From positions 1 through 7,661 of the forward strand of contig JAIVYN010000186.1 of NCBI GenBank assembly GCA_048635425.1: 7,661 nt of DNA. Direction: 5' to 3'. The notes under the pieces were generated by a model. That model made no database searches and was not told the origin of the DNA. It worked only from the letters and a program-made list of their open reading frames with translations. The translations under genes and the position numbers were made by a program. This DNA comes from NIOZ-UU13 sp048635425 (GTDB lineage: Bacteria > Planctomycetota > Phycisphaerae > Sedimentisphaerales > Anaerobacaceae). Below are positions 1-5,534 of this stretch, piece after piece (within the stretch, counting starts at the first letter, position 1; the number at the start of each line of letters is the position of its first letter).

Positions 1-712
1 TTTCGAGGTGCTGCTTGAAGGCGGTGTGGTCTTTGAACCGGCCCGGATTATCGGTAGGGTTCCCGCCTTGCGGGGTCCTAGCCAAAAGGACGACCTAAGG
101 TATAGTATCTACGTTGGCAAAGACGCAAGAGTCATCGGCACCGACATCTACCTTGAAAAGGGCAGTATATATATCGGCGCCGAAACTACCGTTGAACCCG
201 GAGTTGGCATCAAAGGCCCGGTCATCATTGGCAAAGAAACCGAGCTGCGCCAGGGCGCTTACCTCCGCGGCGACTGCATTATCGGCAATGGCTGCGTAAT
301 CCGCGGCGAAATCAAGAATTGTGTCTTGATGGATAAGGCCAACTTCCCCCACCCGTCTTATCTCGGCGATTCACTCTGCGGCTATATGACGCATTTCGGC
401 AACCAGGCAACGACCGCAAACCTCGGTATTTTTGCAGGCCTGGTGGAAAAACATAAGCGAAAGCCTCTGGTCATTCGCTGCAACGGAAGAGCTTATGACA
501 TTGGCAATCCCAAAATGGGAATTTGTATGGGCGACTACAGCCAGGTCGGATGCAACTGTGTTTCCGACCCGGGTACGTTCTTAAAGCCGTACACCATTAC
601 ATATCCTCTGGCCCGGATTTCAAAAGGCTTCTATGGCCCTAATGAAATACTAAAGAACAAGCCGCTTGAGCATGGTGTCATCGAGCGAAGTCCTTACAAG
701 CCGCCGGCGTAA
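1..712 (+). CDS. Left-handed beta-helix domain of a sugar-phosphate nucleotidylyltransferase/acyltransferase (5' partial)
   Basis: The frame is open to the left edge, so the start is unknown; a GTG at position 8 is possible, and residue numbers below count from it. About 234 residues are visible and contain hexapeptide-repeat sequence (e.g. GPVIIGKETELRQGAYLRG, residues 70-88) typical of left-handed beta-helix domains. The stretch KNCVLMDKANFPHPSYLGDS (residues 103-122) closely resembles the GlmU-like and archaeal-type sugar-1-phosphate nucleotidylyltransferase C-terminal domain. In GlmU, the His before S/T-Y-L-G-D is the acetyltransferase catalytic residue; here it is H115. The usual N-x-G-A-G-T loop is altered to FGNQATTAN. 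An N-terminal nucleotidylyltransferase domain, usual in this family, would lie upstream of the window, or the protein may be a stand-alone acyltransferase. The adjacent nagA-like and sugar-kinase genes fit amino-sugar metabolism. Residues 16-25 are encoded by a palindromic insert listed separately. The fold call is strong; the substrate is unknown. Confidence 0.8.
   Translation, partial: FEVLLEGGVVFEPARIIGRVPALRGPSQKDDLRYSIYVGKDARVIGTDIYLEKGSIYIGAETTVEPGVGIKGPVIIGKETELRQGAYLRGDCIIGNGCVIRGEIKNCVLMDKANFPHPSYLGDSLCGYMTHFGNQATTANLGIFAGLVEKHKRKPLVIRCNGRAYDIGNPKMGICMGDYSQVGCNCVSDPGTFLKPYTITYPLARISKGFYGPNEILKNKPLEHGVIERSPYKPPA
55..81 (+). repeat. In-frame palindromic insert, copy 1
   Basis: The core CCCGC-CTT-GCGGG (62-74) is a perfect 5-bp stem with a 3-nt loop. 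Partly complementary flanks extend it (GG at 58-59 with CC at 77-78). The trinucleotide TAG occurs at 55-57 and again at 79-81, exactly 24 nt apart. Deleting 24 nt would leave the frame intact and join IIG directly to SQKDD. The insert encodes the peptide VPALRGP. The same 13-nt core recurs in the next gene at 841-853 in the same reading frame. Confidence 0.65.
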
Positions 713-749
713 ACACAGATGCCACAGATTGAAGTTGATTAACACAGAT
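712..749 (+). repeat. CACAGAT short direct repeats in the gap before nagA
   Basis: CACAGAT occurs three times (714-720, 723-729, 743-749). The outer two copies extend to AACACAGAT. The repeats fill nearly the whole 41-base gap. No good Shine-Dalgarno precedes the ATG at 754. Function is unknown; it may be a low-complexity intergenic repeat. Confidence 0.6.
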
Positions 750-753
750 AAAT

Positions 754-2076
754 ATGAAAACAGTTCTGCTCAAAAATGGCTTTCTGGTAACGCCGCAGCG
801 TCTGATGCGCAGCGATATTGTCCTGCGCAACGGCAGGGACCCCGCCTTGCGGGAATCCAGGATTGAGTTTGGCAGCGGCAAAGCCGACTTTGATGAGGTT
901 GTGGACATCACCGGCAAATATGTCGTGCCGGGATTTGTTGACATACATTTTCACGGTTACAACCTCTTTGAATTCACCACCGGCCTTTATGACCCCAAAT
1001 CCAGGACCTTTGATAATAGCCCGTCTGCTTATGAATATGGCTTGAATATGTTAAGTGAGACGCTCGTCAGGTTTGGTGTTACAGGTTTTTACGTTGGAAC
1101 CTGGGCCAGCCCAATTGAGAATCTCAAGAATTGTTTTGCTCAACTGTATCATTATCTAAATAAGCCGGAAACTCAACGGGGCGCCAGGATTTTGGGTGCA
1201 CTTTTAGAAGGCAGTTTCCTTAACCCTCAGATGGCCGGCGCCCAAAATCCGGACGACGTTCTTGAATTTGTCACCGAGTCCTTCGACAGAATCGAGGACA
1301 AAGGGACCATCAAGCTGGCAAATGTGGTACCGGATTTTGGCCGAGCCAGCTATGAGCTGACCGAATATCTCACCGGCAAAGGCATCGTGGTAGGAGCCGG
1401 ACACAGCGACGCGACCTGTGAGCAGATTGCCGAAGCAGCTAGAGCCGGGCTTAAGTACTTCATCCACTTTACCAATGGCCCAACGGGTGGTTCGTACAAG
1501 CCATTCCACGGCGGAGGAGCGATTGAAGCAGTGCTGAAATCCGACGAACTTTATGCCGAGCAAATTCTTGACGGCTGCCATGTCAACCCCGCATACGTAA
1601 GAGACATCCTGAGGCGCAAAGGTATAGATAGGATAATTGGGGTAACAGACTGCCTGTTCGCAGCAGGTTCGGACATCAGGCAGTTCACCAGTGGTGGTGT
1701 CCGTGGCGCCATCAGCGAAAACGGCGACTACTTTCAAGCCGTCGGCAAGCCCGGCGTGCTCTTCAGCAGCAATTTGACAATGGACCGCGGATTTGCCAAC
1801 CTGCTTAACTGGTTTACCAAGGATATGCAGGGCATTTGGAACCGCCGGCATGAGGCGATGGAGCTGGAAAAAGCCTTAGTGGCAACCTCAAAAATATTCT
1901 CTACTAATGCGTGCAAACTAACCGGCCTGGAAAAGGAAGGCTACGGCTCAATCGTTGACGGGGCAAAGGCTGATTTGTGCGTCCTTGATATCACCGGCTC
2001 GCCAGGTAATTACAAGCTAACCGTCGAGTTGACTATAATCAATGGCAATACGGCGTACTCAGCTAAGGACTGGTAA
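754..2076 (+). CDS. nagA: N-acetylglucosamine-6-phosphate deacetylase-like amidohydrolase
   Basis: The 440-residue protein belongs to the amidohydrolase superfamily and would hydrolyse the N-acetyl group of an amino-sugar phosphate in the cytoplasm (GlcNAc-6-P to GlcN-6-P in classical NagA). Visible motifs, in order: DIHFHG with H65 and H67 at the end of the first strand; LLEGSFLNP with the metal ligand E152; GAGHSDAT with H217; HFTNG with H238; DGCHVNP with H276; and GVTDC with the likely catalytic D299. The C-terminal GSIVDGAKADLCVLD segment is the usual return to the small beta domain. Length is slightly above the usual 380-400. Several substrate-pocket positions differ from classical NagA: EGSFL for EGPFL, AGAQNP for GAHNP, and TNGP for FNAM. 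The exact substrate may therefore differ. Residues 28-36 contain an 8-residue palindrome-encoded insert. The ATG start is chosen because it gives the standard N-terminus, although no Shine-Dalgarno is visible. The gene lies 41 bases downstream of the beta-helix gene and is probably cotranscribed with it. Confidence 0.88.
   Translation: MKTVLLKNGFLVTPQRLMRSDIVLRNGRDPALRESRIEFGSGKADFDEVVDITGKYVVPGFVDIHFHGYNLFEFTTGLYDPKSRTFDNSPSAYEYGLNMLSETLVRFGVTGFYVGTWASPIENLKNCFAQLYHYLNKPETQRGARILGALLEGSFLNPQMAGAQNPDDVLEFVTESFDRIEDKGTIKLANVVPDFGRASYELTEYLTGKGIVVGAGHSDATCEQIAEAARAGLKYFIHFTNGPTGGSYKPFHGGGAIEAVLKSDELYAEQILDGCHVNPAYVRDILRRKGIDRIIGVTDCLFAAGSDIRQFTSGGVRGAISENGDYFQAVGKPGVLFSSNLTMDRGFANLLNWFTKDMQGIWNRRHEAMELEKALVATSKIFSTNACKLTGLEKEGYGSIVDGAKADLCVLDITGSPGNYKLTVELTIINGNTAYSAKDW
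835..861 (+). repeat. In-frame palindromic insert, copy 2 (inside nagA)
   Basis: The core CCCGC-CTT-GCGGG (841-853) is identical to the core at 62-74. GGA (837-839) and TCC (856-858) extend the stem. AGG occurs at 835-837 and 859-861, 24 nt apart and on codon boundaries. Removing the 24 nt converts NGR-DPALRESR-IEFGSG into NGRIEFGSG, which matches the usual D/N-G-R-I pattern of amidohydrolase N-termini. The insert therefore looks clean and in frame. Confidence 0.75.
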
Positions 2077-2091
2077 AGAAATTAGGTTTCG

Positions 2092-2238
2092 TTTTTGGCT
2101 GAGCGAGGACAAGGCTGGCAAGGAAGCAAAATGCAGGCCTATGGTTCGACAGGCTCACCATCCTGAGCGAAGTCGAAGGACTGGTTGGTAGTCCGAGTTT
2201 TGCTGACACCGCCAGCCGAAGCCGCAGCCAGCCAAAAA
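2092..2238. repeat. 147-nt interrupted inverted repeat between nagA and the kinase gene
   Basis: Terminal arms TTTTTGGCTG (2092-2101) and CAGCCAAAAA (2229-2238) are perfect 10-bp inverted repeats. Symmetrically inside them, GGCTGGC (2113-2119) pairs with GCCAGCC (2211-2217), with 11 unpaired nt on each side. AGCAAAA (2125-2131) pairs with TTTTGCT (2198-2204). The centre holds a further hairpin, listed separately. No flanking target duplication and no convincing coding sequence were seen. It could be a small non-autonomous palindromic element, a structured RNA, or a transcription attenuator after nagA. Confidence 0.7.
2145..2177. repeat. Nested palindromic repeat with TTCGAC/GTCGAA ends
   Basis: TTCGAC (2145-2150) pairs with GTCGAA (2172-2177), and GCTCA (2153-2157) pairs with TGAGC (2164-2168) across the loop CCATCC. 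From memory, repeats of this general form are dispersed in many environmental bacterial genomes. Here it occupies the centre of the larger inverted repeat, suggesting one element inserted into or evolved within another. It is non-coding here. Confidence 0.65.
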
Positions 2239-2301
2239 TGGAAGATAATTTATTTACAAGTCCTAAGTAAAGCTTATTATTTGCCTGTATATTGAACAAC
2301 C

Positions 2302-2330
2302 CCCCGTTTACACGGGGACATCATAGAGGA
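2302..2330 (+). promoter_or_regulatory. Leader hairpin plus Shine-Dalgarno of the kinase gene
   Basis: CCCCGT (2302-2307) and ACGGGG (2312-2317) form a perfect 6-bp stem with loop TTAC. It ends 7 bases before the Shine-Dalgarno AGAGGA (2325-2330), which is 9 bases from the ATG at 2340. This ribosome-binding site decides the start in favour of the ATG over the in-frame TTG at 2292. The hairpin could influence ribosome access, but it could equally be another copy of the dispersed palindromes in this region. Confidence 0.6.
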
Positions 2331-2339
2331 CGAAAACTG

Positions 2340-4022
2340 ATGGCTGTAGAAATAAGCGGCCAACGGCCGGTCAGCGATTGGATTGCTCTGATTAAAGAGG
2401 CAAACAGTGCATTTGACAACAGGCTGGACCAAATCTACGGCGATAATGAGGATTTGAAGAAAGAAGCGGCCCAGATGTGTTTGCGCAGCCTTGAAGCATT
2501 TGCCGACAGATATGACGCAGACCGCCCCCCTGCTTGTCTTCGACAAGAAGACAGGGGGATTATCATAGTGCGCTCAGCCGGTCGTGTTAACCTGGTTGGC
2601 ACTCATATCGACCACCGCGGCGGGGCGGTAAATCCCGTCTGTGTCAAACAAATGTGGCTGGTAGTCGAGCCGCGTGATGACGACCTGGTGCTGGCAAAAA
2701 ATGTCGAGTCGAGTCAGTTTCCCGATGAACAATTCTGCATTAGTGACTGTCTGCCGAGCGGGGAGAAAATCCGGGACTGGGACGCCTGGTGTCACGATGA
2801 GTTTGAAAAACGCAGGCATGACCAATCGGTTACCTGGTCGAATTATATACGGGCTGCTGTGCTGTACTTTCAGCATCTCAACATAAAAGACGATGGTACT
2901 TTCGCACGGACGATTAAGGGGATGAATATGATGTTTTATGGCAATGTCCCCAGAGCCGCGGGGCTTGGTTCGTCATCGGCAGTGGTTATGGTAGCAGCAG
3001 AAGCGGTAATACGGATAAACTCGCTTCAGATTGAGCCTGCCGATTTAGTTGGGCATTGCGGTTTTGCTGAATGGTATGTAGGCACCCGCGGCGGATGCAG
3101 CGACCACGCCGCTATTATGTTCGGCAGGCCTGGTACAATCCTCCATATTACGGCTTTTCCACTGACAGTAGAAGACGCTGCGCTTCCGGCCGGCCATAGC
3201 TTCATTTTGGCCAACAGCGGTATCGAGGCGAAGAAGCAAGCCGGTGCCCGCGATATCTTTAACAGCCGAGTGGCCGCCTATATATTCGGCTTGATGATGA
3301 TACGCAAAAACTTTCCAGAGTATGCCGGCAAGCTCGAACGACTTCGTGATGTCAATCCGGAGAGACTTGGCGTTGATGAGGTTCAAATCTATCGAATGAT
3401 AAAATCACTGCCCGCCTCTGTCAGCCGTGCGGACATTTTGGAATTCCTTCCGGAACGCGAGCAAAAGATTCGTCGTGTGTTTAGAAGTCACGATGAACCT
3501 GAACAGGGCTATCATGTCAGGCAGATATGCCTTTATGGGATAGCCGAGTGTATTCGCGCTGGGATGGTCCCGCAATGTCTGCGAACGGGCGATATTAAGA
3601 CCTTCGGCGAGGTGATGAGCATCTCCCACGATGGCGACCGCGTAACAAAAGTAGTTGACGGAAAGCGCATACCAACCGACAGCAGTTATCCCGATGCAAG
3701 GATTGATGCCCTGATAAGCGACCTAAAATCAGCAGACCCCCGCCGTGTAAGCCGGGCCCGGCTGTGGCGCCAGGGCGGTGGCTATAACGTCAGCCTGCCC
3801 GAAATAGATATGCTCGTTGACATCGCACTGACAGCTCCGGGTGTCCTCGGCGCGGGCCTTGTCGGCGCCGGGATGGGCGGCAGCATCGTGGCCCTTGTCG
3901 AAGATAAACATGCCCGGCAGCTCATCGAAAATATGGCTGAACAATATTATCGTCCACGCAACCTGCCGGTGGGGGCGGAAATCATTACCCCCGTCGGTGG
4001 TTTGTGCACGATGGATGTCTAA
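2340..4022 (+). CDS. Galactokinase-family GHMP sugar kinase, long variant
   Basis: The 560-residue cytoplasmic kinase would phosphorylate a sugar, probably at the anomeric carbon, using ATP. The galactokinase-type N-terminal signature is GRVNLVGTHIDHRGG (residues 81-95). The GHMP ATP-binding motif is PRAAGLGSSSA (204-214). The catalytic-Asp region is GGCSDHAAIMFG (251-262, with D255). The C-terminal PEIDMLVDIAL...GVLGAGLVGAGMGGSIVALV region (487-520) matches the galactokinase C-terminal motif. The protein is much longer than typical bacterial galactokinase (about 380-400); the extra length lies at the N-terminus, around residues 118-192, and in a middle segment around 325-395. The invariant Glu of GEHTDYN is Thr88 here, so galactose may not be the substrate. 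Alternatives include N-acetylgalactosamine (as in eukaryotic GALK2) or another sugar. The start at ATG 2340 has a Shine-Dalgarno. Residues 61-71 derive from a palindromic insert. The gene ends in a hairpin/repeat region shared with the convergent aminotransferase gene. Confidence 0.87.
   Translation: MAVEISGQRPVSDWIALIKEANSAFDNRLDQIYGDNEDLKKEAAQMCLRSLEAFADRYDADRPPACLRQEDRGIIIVRSAGRVNLVGTHIDHRGGAVNPVCVKQMWLVVEPRDDDLVLAKNVESSQFPDEQFCISDCLPSGEKIRDWDAWCHDEFEKRRHDQSVTWSNYIRAAVLYFQHLNIKDDGTFARTIKGMNMMFYGNVPRAAGLGSSSAVVMVAAEAVIRINSLQIEPADLVGHCGFAEWYVGTRGGCSDHAAIMFGRPGTILHITAFPLTVEDAALPAGHSFILANSGIEAKKQAGARDIFNSRVAAYIFGLMMIRKNFPEYAGKLERLRDVNPERLGVDEVQIYRMIKSLPASVSRADILEFLPEREQKIRRVFRSHDEPEQGYHVRQICLYGIAECIRAGMVPQCLRTGDIKTFGEVMSISHDGDRVTKVVDGKRIPTDSSYPDARIDALISDLKSADPRRVSRARLWRQGGGYNVSLPEIDMLVDIALTAPGVLGAGLVGAGMGGSIVALVEDKHARQLIENMAEQYYRPRNLPVGAEIITPVGGLCTMDV
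2520..2558 (+). repeat. In-frame palindromic insert in the kinase gene
   Basis: CCCCCTG (2526-2532) pairs with CAGGGGG (2552-2558). Inside, CTTGTC (2533-2538) pairs with GACAAG (2542-2547), leaving a bulge AAGA. GAC occurs at 2520-2522 and 2550-2552, both on codon boundaries and 30 nt apart. Deleting 30 nt removes ten residues around PPACLRQED and leaves YDADRGIIIVRSAGRVN, with the conserved strand directly before the galactokinase signature. The sequence family differs from the copies at 55-81 and 835-861. Confidence 0.65.
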
Positions 4023-4037
4023 GGCAACGATTAGGTT

Positions 4038-4074
4038 ATCAGGGCATCAGGTTGGTTTTTCCTGATACTCTGAT
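4038..4074. terminator. Hairpin between convergent genes, possible bidirectional terminator
   Basis: ATCAGGGCATCAGG (4038-4051) pairs with CCTGATACTCTGAT (4061-4074) at 13 of 14 positions (one G-T wobble, one mismatch), with a 9-nt loop ending in TTTTT. It lies 16 bases after the kinase stop, between two convergent genes. There is no long U-tract after the stem on the plus strand, so terminator function is inferred from position and stem strength. Confidence 0.55.
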
Positions 4075-4120
4075 TTCCTGATACCCTGATACCCTGATTT
4101 CCTGATACCCTGGTATCCTC
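4061..4120. repeat. 8-bp tandem repeat array
   Basis: Seven consecutive 8-nt units follow the pattern CCTGATAC or CCTGATTT with few changes: 4061-4068, 4069-4076, 4077-4084, 4085-4092, 4093-4100, 4101-4108 and 4109-4116 (the last is CCTGGTAT). A partial unit then runs into the aminotransferase stop codon. Two inverted units lie just upstream (4037-4051) and create the hairpin. The region is non-coding apart from the last bases. Confidence 0.85.
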
Positions 4121-5489
4121 ACGACCTGACCGCCTCTTTTACCGCCTCACGAATTACCTCACACCCTTCCTTGACTGCTTCTTCGCTAATGCACAATGGC
4201 GGCGCTATCTTAACGCAGCCCCCGCCCACACCCACAGGTGCAAACATAAGTAGGCCTTTGCGGAAACAAAGATTGACCACATTCCAGGCCAGCTCGTAGT
4301 CCGGGTCTTTACTGCCTTTTTTGACCATGAGCAATCCAGCGACCAGACCTGCTCCCGGCGCAAAACCGATTGTCTCGGAAAACTCGCTCTTTATTGGCTG
4401 CAGATGCTCCTGGAGGACCCGCCCAACCTTAGCCGCGTTCTCAACCAGCTTTTCTTGCTCGATGACTTCGATACTTGCCAATGCAGCCGCACAGCAAATA
4501 GGATTGCCCGAGTGGGTACTGGTCATCTCGTTGGGCCCGAACAAATCCATCACTTTTTCCTTGCCGATTACAGCGCTGATTGGCAACGAGCTGCTGAGTC
4601 CCTTGCCTATACAGAACAAATCCGGCAGCACATCATATAGCTCAAAGCCCCACATAGTTCCGCATCTGCCAAAACCTGCCTGGACCTCATCGAAACAGAG
4701 CAGAGCTTCATACTTGTCACACCATTTTCTCAGGTCCTTTGCGTATTGTTTGGGCATAAAGTTAGGCCCGGCACCCTGATATGTTTCGCTTATTACACCG
4801 GCCACGTTATCCGGCTCCACTCCAAGCCGGGCAAGGGTTTTCTCGAACAGCTCGAAGCCGGTGTCTTCACAGCGGAATCCATCGGGGAATGGCACCTGAA
4901 CTATCTCAGGATCGAGATTTTTTATCCACGCTTTGCCGCCGCCCGAACCTCCCATCTGTTGGGCACCGAGGGTCCTGCCGTGAAAGGCATTTTCAAATGA
5001 AACAATGATGCTCTTATCGTCTGTGCTCATCTTTCTTCCGTATGTACGCATTAGCTTTAGGGCGCACTCTGTGGTTTCAGCGCCGGTACTGAGCACAAAC
5101 ACCTTATTTAAGTGTTGTGGTGCAAGCAAAACCAGCTTCTGGACAAGCTTAAGCCTTGGCTGGTTGCCGAAACAATAGGTAGTCAGCAGTGGTTTGGAGG
5201 CCTGGCTGATAATTGCATCGGCAATTTTTTTACTGCCATGGCCGGCATTGGTAACAAGTACGCCTGATGAAAAATCAAGCCACATGTTGCCGTAAGCGTC
5301 GTAAACATTTACCCCCTCAGCGCGGTCCCAAATTATCGGCGGCTGACCTCGCATACTGAGTGGCTCGGCCTCACGAAGCTCTTCAATCTGTTTTATTGTC
5401 TCGTAATTTGGAATAGGCCCCTGAAGTTTGCGAAACTTCGTTGATACGGGCTTTACCTCACTTGAGACAAGCGGAAATTCTTTTGCCAT
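4119..5489 (-). CDS. Class III PLP-dependent aminotransferase
   Basis: The 456-residue cytoplasmic enzyme transfers an amino group from an amine donor (ornithine, GABA or similar in this family) to a 2-oxo acid. Class III (fold type I) features visible: GNMWLDFSSGV (67-77); the PLP-phosphate loop STGAETTECALKLMR (134-148); FENAFHGRTLG (165-175); LLCFDEVQAGFGRCG (263-277) with the cofactor Asp267; Schiff-base Lys296 in CIGKGLSSSLPISAVIG; and STHSGNP (324-330). Length is normal. The N-terminal TKFRKLQGPIPNYE resembles a subgroup annotated only as 'aspartate aminotransferase family', so the substrate is unassigned. The ATG start has only a weak purine-rich stretch (AGAGAAAAG) ahead of it. The gene lies 45 bases downstream of the GH51-like gene in the same direction and is probably the last gene of that operon. 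Confidence 0.9.
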   Translation of the reverse strand: MAKEFPLVSSEVKPVSTKFRKLQGPIPNYETIKQIEELREAEPLSMRGQPPIIWDRAEGVNVYDAYGNMWLDFSSGVLVTNAGHGSKKIADAIISQASKPLLTTYCFGNQPRLKLVQKLVLLAPQHLNKVFVLSTGAETTECALKLMRTYGRKMSTDDKSIIVSFENAFHGRTLGAQQMGGSGGGKAWIKNLDPEIVQVPFPDGFRCEDTGFELFEKTLARLGVEPDNVAGVISETYQGAGPNFMPKQYAKDLRKWCDKYEALLCFDEVQAGFGRCGTMWGFELYDVLPDLFCIGKGLSSSLPISAVIGKEKVMDLFGPNEMTSTHSGNPICCAAALASIEVIEQEKLVENAAKVGRVLQEHLQPIKSEFSETIGFAPGAGLVAGLLMVKKGSKDPDYELAWNVVNLCFRKGLLMFAPVGVGGGCVKIAPPLCISEEAVKEGCEVIREAVKEAVRS

Positions 5490-5534
5490 TTTCTTTTCTC
5501 TTTTTTTTGTCCCTAAGAACAGCGATATGTGACG

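Noticed and set aside
1204..1851. 215-codon open frame on the minus strand opposite nagA.
   Set aside because: It lies wholly within the well-supported nagA gene, has no recognisable domain, and is expected from codon bias of the sense strand.
2063..2299. 78-codon minus-strand open frame across the intergenic inverted repeat.
   Set aside because: It overlaps repeat sequence, lacks a ribosome-binding site and any domain, and seems to be an accident of the repeat.
2292..2339. Upstream TTG start adding 16 residues (MNNPPFTRGHHRGRKL) to the sugar kinase.
   Set aside because: The extension runs through the leader hairpin and Shine-Dalgarno; the ATG at 2340 has AGAGGA at 9 nt and gives a natural N-terminus.
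4061..4120. Tandem 8-bp array considered as a CRISPR remnant or iteron origin.
   Set aside because: Units are contiguous without spacers and far too short for CRISPR, and no replication gene or AT-rich unwinding region is nearby.
4321..4779. 152-codon plus-strand open frame opposite the aminotransferase.
   Set aside because: It is antisense to conserved class III aminotransferase motifs and has no family resemblance of its own.
5423..5439. Perfect 7-bp palindrome GAAGTTT-GCG-AAACTTC near the start of the aminotransferase, considered as another in-frame insert.
   Set aside because: It encodes TKFRKLQ, which, from memory, fits the ordinary TK(Y/F)RK N-terminal sequence of this aminotransferase subgroup, so no extra residues need explaining.
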